64,000 bases of DNA from Corbicula japonica. Lineage: Eukaryota; Mollusca; Bivalvia; Venerida; Cyrenidae. Position 1 is the stretch's first letter, and every line of letters starts with the position of its first letter. Below the pieces are notes generated by a model. It saw only the letters and a program-made list of their open reading frames with translations. It was not told where the DNA came from and made no database searches. The stretch is from assembly GCA_038501625.1 (NCBI GenBank), contig JAZAYU010000036.1, positions 5,928,366 to 5,992,365 of the forward strand, in the 5' to 3' direction. Positions 32,045 through 44,049 of this stretch are shown here, piece by piece. The position numbers and the translations under genes were made by a program.

Positions 32045-34869
32045 TACCTCTATGTTTTCTTAGAGTTTTTTTTTCGAATTAGATGCATATAAACATTTGT
32101 TAAAGAATACCTTCAAAATTAAACAAAATGCGTTCTACGAGGAATCGGACCAAGTCGCTCATAAAACAGTAAGAATGCCCTGTTTTCCTAAAGATGTATT
32201 GTCATCTCTTGGGAAACAGATGCATTTAGTTTGTCAAGAAGTCTAATGAACACTTGTAAATCATTTTGTTTTCATTTTGAATTTTGAAGTTAATAGTCAA
32301 TTATAACTGCCAAATTAATAATATCTTTTCTTTGTTTTTATTACAATGATAGCTTTTTACATAAAACGATGGATTATTATAGTAAATATAATGGCACTTT
32401 TCGTTTAACCTCTCGTATTTATGGATGCGAATTCTCGATCTCGCGATCACTTGCACGCCACTCCTTACCTTAACGTATTCTCTTTCCTAAAATATTAACA
32501 ATGAAATTACGGTTTTCCACTTAGCATTCATGACGTTTTATTTAGATAATAAGATCAAGGAAGCATCTCATGGAAATGCTGCCCTAACAGTTTAAACCTA
32601 ATAAGTTATTTAACCCGTCCGACAAATTTAAGGCTAATGCATACATTAAACCTCTCAGAACTATTAAATTCCTATGCATGCATTAAGCCTGACGTGTGAA
32701 TTTATCGTCAGAGACGCTTGCATCAACCTAAGCATATTGATAAATAAAACAAAGATTGATAACAAGGGTAAACTTTGGCTTCCTCACATACAAAACAAAA
32801 GGCAAAAACCTGTATTTGTACGTTTGATATTGTCAAAAAAAATTGCGCTTAAATAAATATCGCGCGTAGGAAATATAGAGGACGGCAAAATGAAACTTGC
32901 TAGAAAATATCATGATATATTTTTCACGCATGCGCTTTGTAATATCTATGTTGAGATTTTATTTTACATTAAAAAAAAAAATAATCATGGTTCAATTGTG
33001 ATCATTTATTTGACGTTATGAAGTGTTAACCATATAAAGTATATCATTTCTTGTGCATTTTTTTTCCGACAAATACACAAAAAATGTTATTTCATGAAAT
33101 GCTGATGCTTCCGTTTTACAGTTGTCTTGCGCTTAGAATTCAATTCAAGCTATTCACATTCTTACAAGAGTGCATTTAATCTAACTTGGCTAGACATAGG
33201 TGACAGTAATTTGAATTTGCATTGTAGCCATAGAACAGTCTATATTAAATTAAGATTACAAGGACTAATTGACGTGTGAGGTTGAATGTTTCTGATGGCA
33301 ATACTTGTATATTTTTAATCATACACTTGTACGTACATTAGAAAGTCAACTTATCTAGACTTATTTTAAAACGTTACATAGATTAAATGCAAAAAATGAA
33401 AAGGTTAAATAAACACTTATAAAACAAAAACGGTCAAACCCAGAAAACACCATATCTCTACACAGCAAAATTAAAACACAAACAGAGAAATACGTTATAC
33501 AAATTATATCTTGGGCAATAGAAACTATTGAAAGTATTTTTAAAAGAAACTTTTCTACTAAATGTTGCATTACTTAGCCGTTTGCAATATATGATCATGA
33601 AAACAATAAGATTATCTCTGAGTCAGAACAATGTAATTATTCTACAAATTTCTAACACTCGAAAGAATCTCTCTCTTAGAAACATTTCTGCTTTCATAAT
33701 ATTTTGAAATAAATAGTAATGGACACTGTATTTAACAGGACGGAAGGATAACCGTCGTGACAATAGCTTAATTGAATTGTGAGATAATACCTTAACAACA
33801 CAATAAAACATAAAATTGTTGTGACATTTATAATTTACGTTCCATTTTCGTATAAGACAAGGCTTCCCATAGACAATTAGTGTGAACGCGAAGGATTTTA
33901 TAACCTATTTGTCGTAATATGTTGTGACTTTCTCAGTTTAATTTTTATCATCTTGTCCACTTTTGTAATTTTATGCGTTTTTACCTCCTTAACAATTCAG
34001 AGACGACTCCCTATTTTATTCTGAAACATCTTAAAGGGTAAAATGGCTCTATCGAATTTACTAGAAACCCGACATTATGCTGACTTCTTGTCTAAAATTA
34101 CGTTAATCATATACATGCTAATATAATTCATAAGCATGTTTATGTACATATATTGTCTTAGATACAATACACGTGAATTTCGGAGATTGGTGCAAAAAAG
34201 TCCTTTGTTTCAGTCTGGAATAATATTGATAGAGAACCATTTGGTCATAACTGAATAGGCAAGCCTAAATATCGCGAAAAAGGAATACAATTCTACATTT
34301 ATATCTGGAAGGCGAACATAATTATTTCTCAAATTATATTACAAATGCCATCGGGTTATGTTATTTGCACTGTCTGAAACACCTTATTATTGGTTCAATG
34401 AACACATTAAAAATGTCAGCAAAATATGTCTGAAAGGATGATGGCGATAATTGACTGTCACCTGATAAGACAACTTAGTAAATTTTACAGAATGATTTTA
34501 ATTAAGCCGTTTCAGAAAAAGTGTTTGACTGAAAAAAATCTCGGATTTGTTTATTTAATTTGGGAAAAATGAGAAATATATGCAAAATAACAAGACCTTA
34601 TATACTTGAAGATAAAAAGGAAGTCGTCGGTTTGATTAAACATATTCGTGGGCACGAAAACTGCAGATAACTGTCCACGATGTTAAGTCCAAATTTGAAC
34701 CTACAAGATGCTACAAGAAATGCAAATCCCTTTGTTCTCTCAAATCCATCTCGAGCTGAAACAGCGAAAGTCAGTCAAAGTGAACAGTGTTACAGTATTC
34801 CATTTGTAGATATTTTATCATCAGATCGAATCAGCTAACAGGAAAACCGTTTGATCCCTCTATTTAATA
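32045..34869. other. Non-coding sequence
   Basis: No gene, RNA or repeat family recognised. A TTCACGCATGCGC word at 32926 resembles the arrays at 40 and 43 kb. Confidence 0.35.
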
Positions 34870-35000
34870 AAAAAAGTAAATTATGCATATCAGGAATCGC
34901 CACACGGAAAATACAACCTCCACGCGCATCGAAAATGTAGAGACTGAAGAAAAGAGAGTTTTTTATTAAAGAGAGTGCAAATAAGGCACAACAAACAATT
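34870..35000 (-). mobile_element. Naiad PLE 3'-terminal scrap
   Basis: TTATGCATATCAGGAATCGC, a CAACCTCCACGCGCATCG block and GGCACAACAAACAATTGAC; only the last ~120 tail bases. Confidence 0.55.
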
Positions 35001-35439
35001 GACAATAAAAAAAATTAAAAATTTTCAGAAATGTACAATGTATGCCTTAAAAATATTTAATCTGAAACTAGATGAAGTAGGAATTTTAAAGGTGACTCTC
35101 AGAAAAAGTTTAACCTGTCTGACAGAAAATTTTGACAGTGTGTCTAACTGAAAAAGCACTGTGTTTGTAAACACAAGCACATGGTAATTTTTACACTCAG
35201 CATCTTGAAAACATGCACAATAAGACTGAAGCTTGATCTCACAGAGCTATGAAATGTTTAGCTTTTCATTCTTTAGTTGAAATACATGTTGCTTATTTTA
35301 TTTCTTTTGCAATAGAATATGTCATTTGTAATAATGTTTCCCTTCAATATCATAGATAAATCAACATAAAGTTTTCTGTACAGAATCATTCTACAAAAGG
35401 TTTTAAAGTTCCCCTCCTTTTTTCCTTCTTTTCTAAAAA
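35001..35439. other. Non-coding sequence
   Basis: Nothing recognised. Confidence 0.4.
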
Positions 35440-35570
35440 AGTGAAATATGCATAATATCAGGAATGGCCACAGCCAGAAGACAAAGCCTCTCCACACAGC
35501 CGAAACGGAGAGAGGAAAAGAGAGCATAATACCCATGGTATTACAATAATCAGTTTCAAAATGGACGCCA
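35440..35570 (-). mobile_element. Naiad PLE 3'-terminal scrap
   Basis: ATATGCATAATATCAGGAAT (with a 3-base ATA duplication), CAAAGCCTCTCCACACAGCC, AGAGGAAAAGAGAGCATAA and a following GGACGCCA block. Confidence 0.6.
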
Positions 35571-36844
35571 TGTTCTGTCCAAATTATCTTTTAAACGTGT
35601 CCGAAACTGATAACACTGTCATGCTTGAAGGAATTCTTGCAAGGATGACGTGAGCAAGTTATTTCTCTGTTTAGGTTCCAGCATTATACACTATGCCGCT
35701 GGACAAATGCGTTCTATTTCTTCAATCTTATGTAATTATGACCATTTGAAACCTGGTCGGTTGTTGCAAATGAATGTCCTTTTAAGTTACCAGTCAATTG
35801 GTATTTAAAGGAACATGGATATTATAAACCACTATTTTTATACATTTTCAATCTTTTTTCTTCGTTTTATTATTTTTTCTATTGTCCAAGGCAAAATAAA
35901 ATATTTACGTCACCAATAAAGTTGACAGTTACCATTACCTATGAAGTTCGTCTTAGCTTTTAATTTGCCTCTTGGCCATTCTGCCATCATCATTGTATTC
36001 CCTTGATTCAATAGTCTCTGTTTCTCAACAAAAATTATCGAATCACTGAGTCTTCCATGTTAAACAAGGTTTTGATTAATTTTGTGTGTTGCTGATTTTA
36101 TCTGTCTTGTATTTGTCATTGTTCGAAGTATGTATATTCAACCCTAACCCCCTTAATAAAACTTGTGGAATAAATATAGGACAACTATTCATTTTAAACA
36201 CAATAATTCACGATACTTGCTTTACGTAATGAACAATATGAAACACTTAAAAATCAGAAAACAATTACACTTTATTTTGTATAATTTGTTTTATGTCAAT
36301 TTAAATGAGTTGACAGATCGATATTTACGACAGCAGATCAGTTTAACTTTGATAATCGTATCTATCGGTTTCTAATTAGATGATGTCGATAAGCGGCACA
36401 ATAAACATCTCAGAAAAAATAAAACACTCATATCCATTGACAAACGATTCATTAGATTTGATGGTGTCTATAAATTTCGATAGAGGTTATAATAGCAACC
36501 AAGATGCTGAATATCAGTATGGCCATTATATTCCCAGCGTATGGTGTTTTATAATTTGTTTGCTTTTGAATGAAATATTTTCGGCTTATAGCTGGGTTGA
36601 GGCCAATTCACCATAACAGGCGAATGTATATTTGCTCATAATTATGAAAACCTTCATGGACAGGTGTGAGGTTTGTGCACACTAGCATATCATTTTGAAA
36701 AGCAAAAATATATTCCATTAACGGTAAATTAAACATGTTTAACAAACAAGCTTTATAATTGATCGTACATCTATACGCTTGCAGTAGTATACTGGCACTG
36801 TGGTTAAAGTTTACTTAGTTCTTTACTCTTACCGTTGCAAAAAA

Positions 36845-37010
36845 GTGAAATATGCATATCAGGGATGGCCACATTTAGCAGACACAGCCTGCCCACACAG
36901 CCAAATAGTAGAGAGGAAAAGAGAGCATGGTATTACAATAATTCATTTCAATTTGGACGCCACAAACAATTAACGAAAGTGAGAATCCGAGGGGTTACCA
37001 CTACTTTTAA
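36845..37010 (-). mobile_element. Naiad PLE 3'-tail fragment
   Basis: ATATGCATATCAGGGATGGC, CACAGCCTGCCCACACAGCC, GGACGCCACAAACAATTAAC and GAGGGGTTACCAC. It corresponds to the decayed 22465-22540 stretch of the other duplication copy. Confidence 0.6.
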
Positions 37011-37429
37011 ACGACACAAATGTTAAAGAGGATTATTTTCAACGAATACCAATAAAGTACTTACTGAGACTTAAAAGGTCTTGAATAGTTTCTCTGCTAT
37101 TGAATAATTATAAACGATGCATATACATTACATGAAAGAACCTTGGTAACTTTTTACGAGTTTACAGAGACATTATTGAAAAATGAAGGAAAATACAGTA
37201 AATTTTGTCAATTTCTCCATAAATTCAAATAGAAAGAAATATTCTGCAGTGATCTGCATGCCTCGTGTTAATCACTATCAATTTATCGCGATTGTGTTTT
37301 TCACTTCACAACCTTTGCACGAGATTTTTTAGCTTATAACTACTTCTGCAGAAACCTTGAACAACATTGAAACTGATTAACTATGTATCTTTCTAGCCGT
37401 CGTGATTTTTAACATCGGACCATACGCCG

Positions 37430-37690
37430 CTGAACTTGGAATGGTGTTTATTTGAAAATGCCATATTAAAGGCTTCATGTTTACCACCAATCGCATACCA
37501 TCGTTTGGGATGGATCACAATTATTCTGTTTACTGGTGTAAATATTGAGTTGCGCTAAACCCGGGACTAGGTAGTTATATTCATTTCCATAACTGCCCAT
37601 AACAATCGAACCGAGCCTGCAATATGTTCATATTTGTCGGGTTCGTTGGTTCCCTCAGTAACTTTTACCGTAAAAAGCTATATAATACCA
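37430..37690 (-). repeat. Dispersed repeat family B, inside the duplication
   Basis: ACGCCGCTGAACTTGGAATG, CATACCATCGTTTGGGATGG, CCATAACTGCCCATAAC, GAGCCTGCAATATG and TGTCGGGTTCGTTGG; the same element as 24395-24570. Confidence 0.6.
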
Positions 37691-38014
37691 ACCAAGTGTG
37701 CTTAACAATGCAACTTGCAGCTGTTGTGTAACTTATGCTACGTAATGCATTTTTGTAAAGTAAGTTGGCGGTAAAGAGCTAATTAATCTACGCAACTTGA
37801 GGGCACGTGTGAGCTTGACGTCTCTAGAAAATTATATAAACCTCCGATTTCTCTGCGGTAAACCTTTATGTTCCTCTATTCCATTTTCTAAGAAATCAAT
37901 TTCGTCATTCAAATTAGAAATGACATCTCCAAGAAATAAAATTGATCTGATTGTCCATTCTTTGACACATTTCTTGGTTAAAGGCTGGAAATTATTATGC
38001 CGTCTGTTGTAATA

Positions 38015-38150
38015 GTGCCAAAACTTCCAGTGGCAAATTGTTTTGCCAGTGACCATTTCATGTACATTTGATAATTGTATAACCATTATATTTTCTCTTC
38101 TCTCCTTTCTACATTTTGGTTGTGTGGAGAGCCTGTGTCTACAGGATGTA
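38015..38150 (+). mobile_element. Naiad PLE tail relic
   Basis: CCAGTGGCAAATTGTTTTGC, CAGTGACCATTTC and TTGTGTGGAGAGCCTGTG follow tail order. A more decayed counterpart is at about 24640-24730. Confidence 0.5.
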
Positions 38151-38370
38151 TCCAATCCTTTTTATTCTAAACATTATAGTTAATAAAAGTTTACAAAATA
38201 ATTTTTTATTTTTAAAAAAAAATAAAACACGAAATCGAAGAACAGGGACAGGGGTAGAGTAACAAGTTGTAAAGGTAATATAAGGGGCCTCATGAAATCA
38301 GAAAAATAAATAGCAAACTAACCAGAAAACTACACAAAAGTGTTTTAACTACACTTAACTTTTCTAAGTA

Positions 38371-38692
38371 TACACCAGCGTACTAGGACATTACTGGCTT
38401 GATAATTGAGCTATTGCTCCAAAACTTTCAATAAAACATGCAAGTAATACTAACTGATTAATTAGTAAAACATTATTCAAAATGACAGACAACTGACTGC
38501 TCACAATCATTTAGAATACTGAAACCCATAGAAAACAAATTCACAATATCAGTAAATGACTCATATGGCCAGCTTCAGCGATGAACGGTTAAATCGCGAA
38601 AATGTTGAAGCGGATTTTTTATCATGGGTGATCAGTTATAATGCTGTGGGCTGGTGTGTCAATGAAAAGAGGACTGTAGCAGTTTTAATCCA
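38371..38692. other. Non-coding sequence
   Basis: Nothing recognised, although the last ~100 bases may belong to the transposase remnant that follows. Confidence 0.35.
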
Positions 38693-38960
38693 ATGGAACT
38701 AAGTTTTGAAGAATATCAGCGACAAGTCCTTGTTCCGGTTGTCCTTCCACGTCTTCAAGCACAAAGATGCATGCAGTTTATGCATGATGGTTCGGCGAAC
38801 ACCAGACGTTTTCTTGAGGTAAACAACGTCAGAATATTTCCATGGTGCGCTAGAACTCCGGATCTAAATCTATTTGAAAAACTTTTGTGTGATCTTGGAA
38901 GAGGCGTACGAAACATGAGGGACCAACCATGCAACTTGAATGTGAGCAGTCAGTCGTCTG
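38693..38960 (+). pseudogene. Tc1/mariner-family transposase remnant
   Basis: The frame carries YQRQVLVPVVLPRL, MQFMHDGSANTRRFLEVNN, then IFPWCARTPDLNLFEKLLCD and LGRGVR. It matches the C-terminal catalytic part of Tc1/mariner transposases: the second catalytic Asp in an xxDGA-like context, the W-P-A-R-S-P-D-L-N-P-I-E motif with its final acid, and L-G-R-R-V. There are 29 residues between the Asp and the Glu, against the usual 34, so a few residues are lost after the Asp. No N-terminal helix-turn-helix or terminal inverted repeats were found. It is a dead fragment that abuts a Naiad insertion (39036). Confidence 0.75.
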
Positions 38961-39035
38961 TCATTTTGAATAATGCTATACTGATAAATCAGTTAGTATT
39001 AATTGCATGTTTATTGAAAGTTTTTGGAAAAAAGC

Positions 39036-39665
39036 AACATATGCATATCAGGAATCGCCACACTCAAAAAACACAGCCTCCCCACGCAGCGAAAAAGAAG
39101 AGAGGAAGATAGAGAGAGCGCATGTTTTATATATGTATGTCAATTCAAATAGGACGCCACAAACAATTAATAAACAAGAGAACCTTTGGGGATACCGCCT
39201 TGGAACGGTCAGTGGCAAAACAAATTGCCACTGGGGGTTTAAACCAGGTTCTAGGGTGCACCAACCTCACACTTGCCCGAACAGGTTCTCGTATCACAAA
39301 ACAAGTACAAATTGTCTTGGTGAAATAACTCCAACCCACCCATCAGCTCAACAATGTTGCATGCAAAAGCATACAAACATATAAACATAAGAATTTAATA
39401 GCATTGCAAAGCCAAAGGGCGGGTACTCAATGATCTTTCCGAGACCAGAGCACCTGGAGTAAAATCAGCAAGAACACGATGACAGGGATAAAAGAAACAA
39501 ATCGAGCTTTTAGGTTCTTTTAAGAAAAGATTTCCCCATAAACTTTCATAAACTCTTACACCCCTGCCACCGTCGTGCAACCAAAGAGGTAAGCATAATG
39601 ATCAACTGTAGATGGGTTAATCACCAGGCCTGCAGAGCGCTGTAAAATATCATGTTGGTAACCTT
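39036..39665 (-). mobile_element. 5'-truncated Naiad PLE, about 630 bases
   Basis: Reverse complement of copy 1 from about 12695 to the terminus. It has the coding end (GGCCTGCAGAGCGCTG, CACCGTCGTGCAACCAAAG) and an almost unchanged tail (GGTGCACCAACCTCACAC, CAGTGGCAAAACAAATTGCC, GCCTCCCCACGCAGC). It directly links the tail-only scraps to the Naiad coding sequence. Homology stops at about 39665. Confidence 0.85.
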
Positions 39666-40024
39666 TTAAATTAGTAAAAATGTTACATTTAATAACCATT
39701 TGGCTGATAGTTAAAGCAATATCTATGACCACAGTAGACCCAGGTGTTGATCTTCGCCATTTTAATCAATGCATTTCAAGAGTTCAAGTAAGTCGAGTCT
39801 ACTCTCCATGCATGTATTAAGAAGGATAAGCAGCAAAAACAGACCTTACACAAACTTTACCTATCTTTAAAAAGTCTGATTGATCTAAATCGAGTGTTTA
39901 TATTCGTAACAAAATCAGCTATGCTACATGACACCCATGAATCCATTACATTTCCGTTGAAATCATCAATTCAGAGCGCTACCAAATAAATATTTTCTAT
40001 AATATTTTCTATATGCTAATAGCG
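39666..40024. other. Non-coding sequence
   Basis: Nothing recognised. Confidence 0.4.
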
Positions 40025-40225
40025 CATGCCCATTTTAATTTTCTCGATTACTCGTTAGGCATGCGCATTGATATTTTCTCGATTACACGCTTCACGCTGG
40101 GCATGCGCATTGATATTTTCTCGGTTGCACGGTTTCACGCTGGGCATGCGCATTGATATTTTCTCGATTACACGGTTTCACGCTGGGCATGCGCATTAAT
40201 ATTTTCTCGATTGCACGCTTTCAGA
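40025..40225 (+). repeat. Tandem array 1 of GGCATGCGCATTGATATTTT units
   Basis: About five units of 50-55 bases, each GGCATGCGCATTGATATTTT, CTCGATTACACGG and TTTCACGCT, with few changes between inner units. Each unit contains GCATGCGCA, close to the NRF-1 recognition sequence. A second array in the same orientation is at 43015. Confidence 0.75.
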
Positions 40226-41580
40226 TTCCTGCACTGACATATATAATTTGTAAATGCTTTTCATAAACACTTACCGATTTAATGATTGAGATTGAGATAA
40301 TTATATTTAGATAATCAATTCACATACTAAGTAAATAATTCAAAAATGCGTTAGTACCGATTTGTAGAAATAAATTTAAACAAAATTCGGAAATAAATGT
40401 TACAACTATTCCACCGCAATTTATTCGGACAAAATAATTTGAATAATGAAACTACATTTTTTCGTCTTCTCGTGGTGAAAGAAAAAAAGATGCACGTACT
40501 GTTCATAGTTCGCACGTCACCTTAAAATAACTTTATAAAATATATTATCGGTGAATTTTATGGCTGGTTGGGCAATATTACGCAAACTATTATGGATTTA
40601 AATCAGTTTCTTGTCAAATATTATCACATCTCGCAGTTCCAATAAATTACCACATCTCGCAGTTCCTTTATTACTTTTTTCGCAACTTTGAGCCTCGTAT
40701 ACATGTATGATGTATGTTTTTGCCTCATGTTTACATGTATTCATGTAGGGAGTGTAGAAATAAACTTGTAAACTTGTACATAAATGGCGAGATATCGTGA
40801 GATTTACCATTTCTGATGTCCTTTTAACAGAAGTGACTTTTATGACTGGTTACGCTATGTTACGTAACCTTATCTATGCACATCCGTTTTAAGTGACAAC
40901 TACAGTTATCAGTATCAGTCTGACAGACTTAAAAATCTTTGTCAAATGTTAATGTCTAACTTAAAACAATTCAGACTTTGAGATTGTTTTTAAAATATTT
41001 AAATAGTGTTCGAAATGTTTTATAAAAAAAAATAGATTGTATTTCTATTGAAAGAAGATTTGAACAAGTCAGTTTTAATGAGAAATACGGGCTTGTTTTT
41101 GTTTAACAGAATATAAAATTTATGAGTATAATTTATAATTTGCGGCATGAAACACAGCTTAAAGCTGAATTTTCAATATTGTGTCATGCAACATAAACTG
41201 TTCTTAATATATTGCTGTTAGAAAAACAAACAAACAACACAAAAACCAATATATTCAAACATTTAAAGTAAGCTGTACAAATATAATGAAGAAATCGTAG
41301 CCTTTAGTAGTGCGTCGTTTTATGGAGAAGGAAGTCGGATGTGGGTAGAGGGATGTTTTTTATCCTTTTCCTTCATATATACCGGCTTTACCGCGTCCAT
41401 ATATACGAGCTTTATCGCGTGTGCAACAAGTCTAGAATCAGATCAGCTGGCACATCCTTGCTATTTGATCTGGATTTACACTGTTTGCTCCTTTGTCAAA
41501 ATAACATAATGAATCCATAGCGAACAGTGTGTATCCTGATGAGACGGTAGAGATCAAGAAGCAAAGTTTTAAAACGATTC
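40226..41580. other. Non-coding sequence
   Basis: No gene is supported. A 26-base direct repeat (CACATCTCGCAGTTCC) lies at 40625-40665. A dispersed motif, TTACACTGTTTGCTCC followed by GAACAGTGTGTATCCTGATG, lies at about 41470-41545 and has a relative at about 55770-55840. Confidence 0.4.
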
Positions 41581-41645
<65 letters not shown>

Positions 41646-41647
41646 TG

Positions 41648-41738
<91 letters not shown>

Positions 41739-41751
41739 TTATTATTATTAT
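41581..41751. repeat. (AAT)n changing to (ATT)n microsatellite
   Basis: About 128 bases of AAT units with one GATG interruption (41642-41646), then about 40 bases of ATT units. The switch makes a self-complementary block. Poly-Ile, poly-Tyr and Asn-rich frames here are artefacts. Confidence 0.95.
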
Positions 41752-43014
41752 AATGATTATCGTGATTATGATCTTTGTTGGTGTGTACCGCTGTCGTATC
41801 GATAAAATTCTTTTTACAGTTTTTTTTACCCATTCTAGGTCTAGTATATTGTGTAACACTTAACTCACCATACTGATCGCTGAGCTTATTAAAAGAGATG
41901 TTAAAGAACATTGAGTGGATTTTGGTTAATTCTCCTCATAAGTGCTTCCTAATTTTGTTGTTTTTGAGAAAAATGGTGCATATTTATTATATAACTGTGT
42001 AAAGAGAACATTCTGATTTTAAGCCAAGAAATTTGATATATATTTGCGTATAGTTAATATTAAACACATTCATTCTTGTTCTTAAACGGAAAGTCCACAA
42101 CTACATAGTCACATATATGTTGATTTTTACAAATATGTGTCTAAAATTTATAATTTCCACATTTTAGCGGTTTTTTTCATTATTCCAAAATAAAAGACTG
42201 CTAAATTGCTAAATAAATCATTTCTGTCCAGCTTACCTTTTGTCTTTTTTTAGATAATTCGGGTTTTTTAGAAATTATATTTGCTAGAAATAACAAAAAT
42301 AAGTTATGTATAAGAAACAATTTATAGTAGATGCTCCATTTATATTGTTCAAAATATTTCTAAGTTAACAAAATAGAGACGCGCAAATTTTGAAGATACG
42401 TAGCTAATATACGGTTTAAAGCCCGAGGCTTCACGACCAGAGGGAAAACAAAGAGAAAAATAGAAAATATGATTGCCGGATAAATTGTAATAATTTAAAC
42501 AACAGTCAACATCAATATTCGCTGTTTGTGTTTGCAGCTAATTAAATACAGATATGGAGATATTTCCAGCTTAAGAATACTTATTTTATAACATATTAAT
42601 AATTAAAAAAATATTCTTCTGCATTAAAATTTGAATAAAAAGTTAAAATATCGCAGTCTCATTAACCCGATAAAACCTATATCTTCTATGTGAATGCAAG
42701 TGCTATTTTCGTTAACTTGTTTCTGTTTTCACATTAGAGCTGACAAACAAACAGTAGAAATGCATTGAGAAATAGCAATTGTTTGGAAGTATTCGAGAAA
42801 TGGTCATTATTACTTAGTTTTGTTTTGATGAATTAACGGTTTGCGCTACACGCTTCACGTTGATCGATCGTTATCGTTGGTCACACGGTTTGTTTCACGC
42901 AAAATCGGGGAACCAAATCGCAGGCATAGTAGCTGAATCACATGATGACTATACACTAACATAAGTGAACTCGAAGTGGCTTGGTTCTTGTTTTATGTTT
43001 ACACTATTCTTGCC
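41752..43014. other. Non-coding sequence between the two tandem arrays
   Basis: Nothing recognised apart from AT-richness. Confidence 0.4.
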
Positions 43015-43160
43015 AGGCATGCGCATTGATAATTTCTCGATTGCACGTTTCACGCTGGGCATGCGCATTGATATTTTCTCGATTGCACGGTTTCACGCTA
43101 GGCATGCGCTGTGATATTTTCTCGTTTTGCCGAATGCACGCTGCGCATGCGCACTGATAT
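43015..43160 (+). repeat. Tandem array 2 of GGCATGCGCATTGATATTTT units
   Basis: About four units, more diverged than in array 1. The last contains TGCGCATGCGCA (43141-43153 region), the complete palindromic NRF-1 consensus. It is followed by CACGCTCGTTTACCG-type degenerate sequence to about 43250. Confidence 0.7.
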
Positions 43161-44049
43161 CCCGAAAACACGCTCGTTTACCGATTCTCGCTTCACGACA
43201 ACCACTCAATAGTTTTGCACGCTTTCTCGCAAAAAAGCGGAAGCATCACGCAGGCTTGACTGTAAGTAGAGAATCATAGAAATAAAATTCCAAAGATTTT
43301 AGAAAACTCCAGTTCCATTCAACGAAACACAATTTCAACCATACAATATGCGTGATTTAAACCTTGAAAAGTTTGTCCCTATCTATTTCAAATGGACATT
43401 ACCTCGTTCTAAAATGTAACTAATTTACGAAGAATATAAAATATCATGTTTTGTACAATTTATAAGCAATAAAAGCAACCTCCTTTGTGCGAATGATATC
43501 TCAATTGTTTGAGACAGTCATCTTCTGAAATTTACTAAGCTTAAGTACAAATATAGAATACTGTCTCTAAAATTCCGTTTATATTCTTCAAAAAATGATT
43601 TTAATTTGTTATGGAGATGTCAAATTCACAGAATATGTTTAACTTATTTACATCTTTCACAAAGAGAATATACGAACGTAGCCTTCTAAAAACGTTAAAA
43701 AAGGTTTTCCTAATAAGAACATTTTACTTCGAATGAATATAAACGCCTCTGTCGCAGTGATCCCTTGTCAAGCGTTGCGCGATGCCCCGCCTGCAGCCTC
43801 GTGTGCTCAAGCGAGACAGAATGGTAATGATTGACAGCTAATGATTGACAGCTTAAGTTAAACGGTCCTGTGAACATCCAGTTCATTTTCATTCAGACTG
43901 TATATATTTGCAATATTTTAGTCTCTACAGCTACTTTATGAAAGTGACAACACATATTCATATTTACAACATAGGAAATCATAAATAATAGCATATAATA
44001 AAATAATAATAAAAATAATAAAATAATAAATATTAAAAAGCAAAAAGAA
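43161..44049. other. Non-coding sequence
   Basis: No gene is supported. A local direct repeat, AATGATTGACAGCT, occurs twice at about 43826-43853. Confidence 0.4.

Larger units (their letters stand above)
35860..38370 (+). repeat. Segmental duplication, copy 2
   Basis: Collinear with 20960-24960. Anchors: GGCAAAATAAAATATTTACG (35890), CATCATCATTGTATTCCCTT (about 35985), TATTTTGTATAATTTG (36272), TTTGTCAATTTCTC (37203), AAGAAATATTCTGCAGTG (37234), CACGAAATCGAAGAACAGGG (38229). It is shorter because it lacks the extra Naiad sequence of copy 1. No gene is supported. Confidence 0.65.

Noticed and set aside
41569..41911. Poly-Ile, poly-Tyr and Asn-rich frames
   Set aside because: Translations of the AAT/ATT microsatellite.
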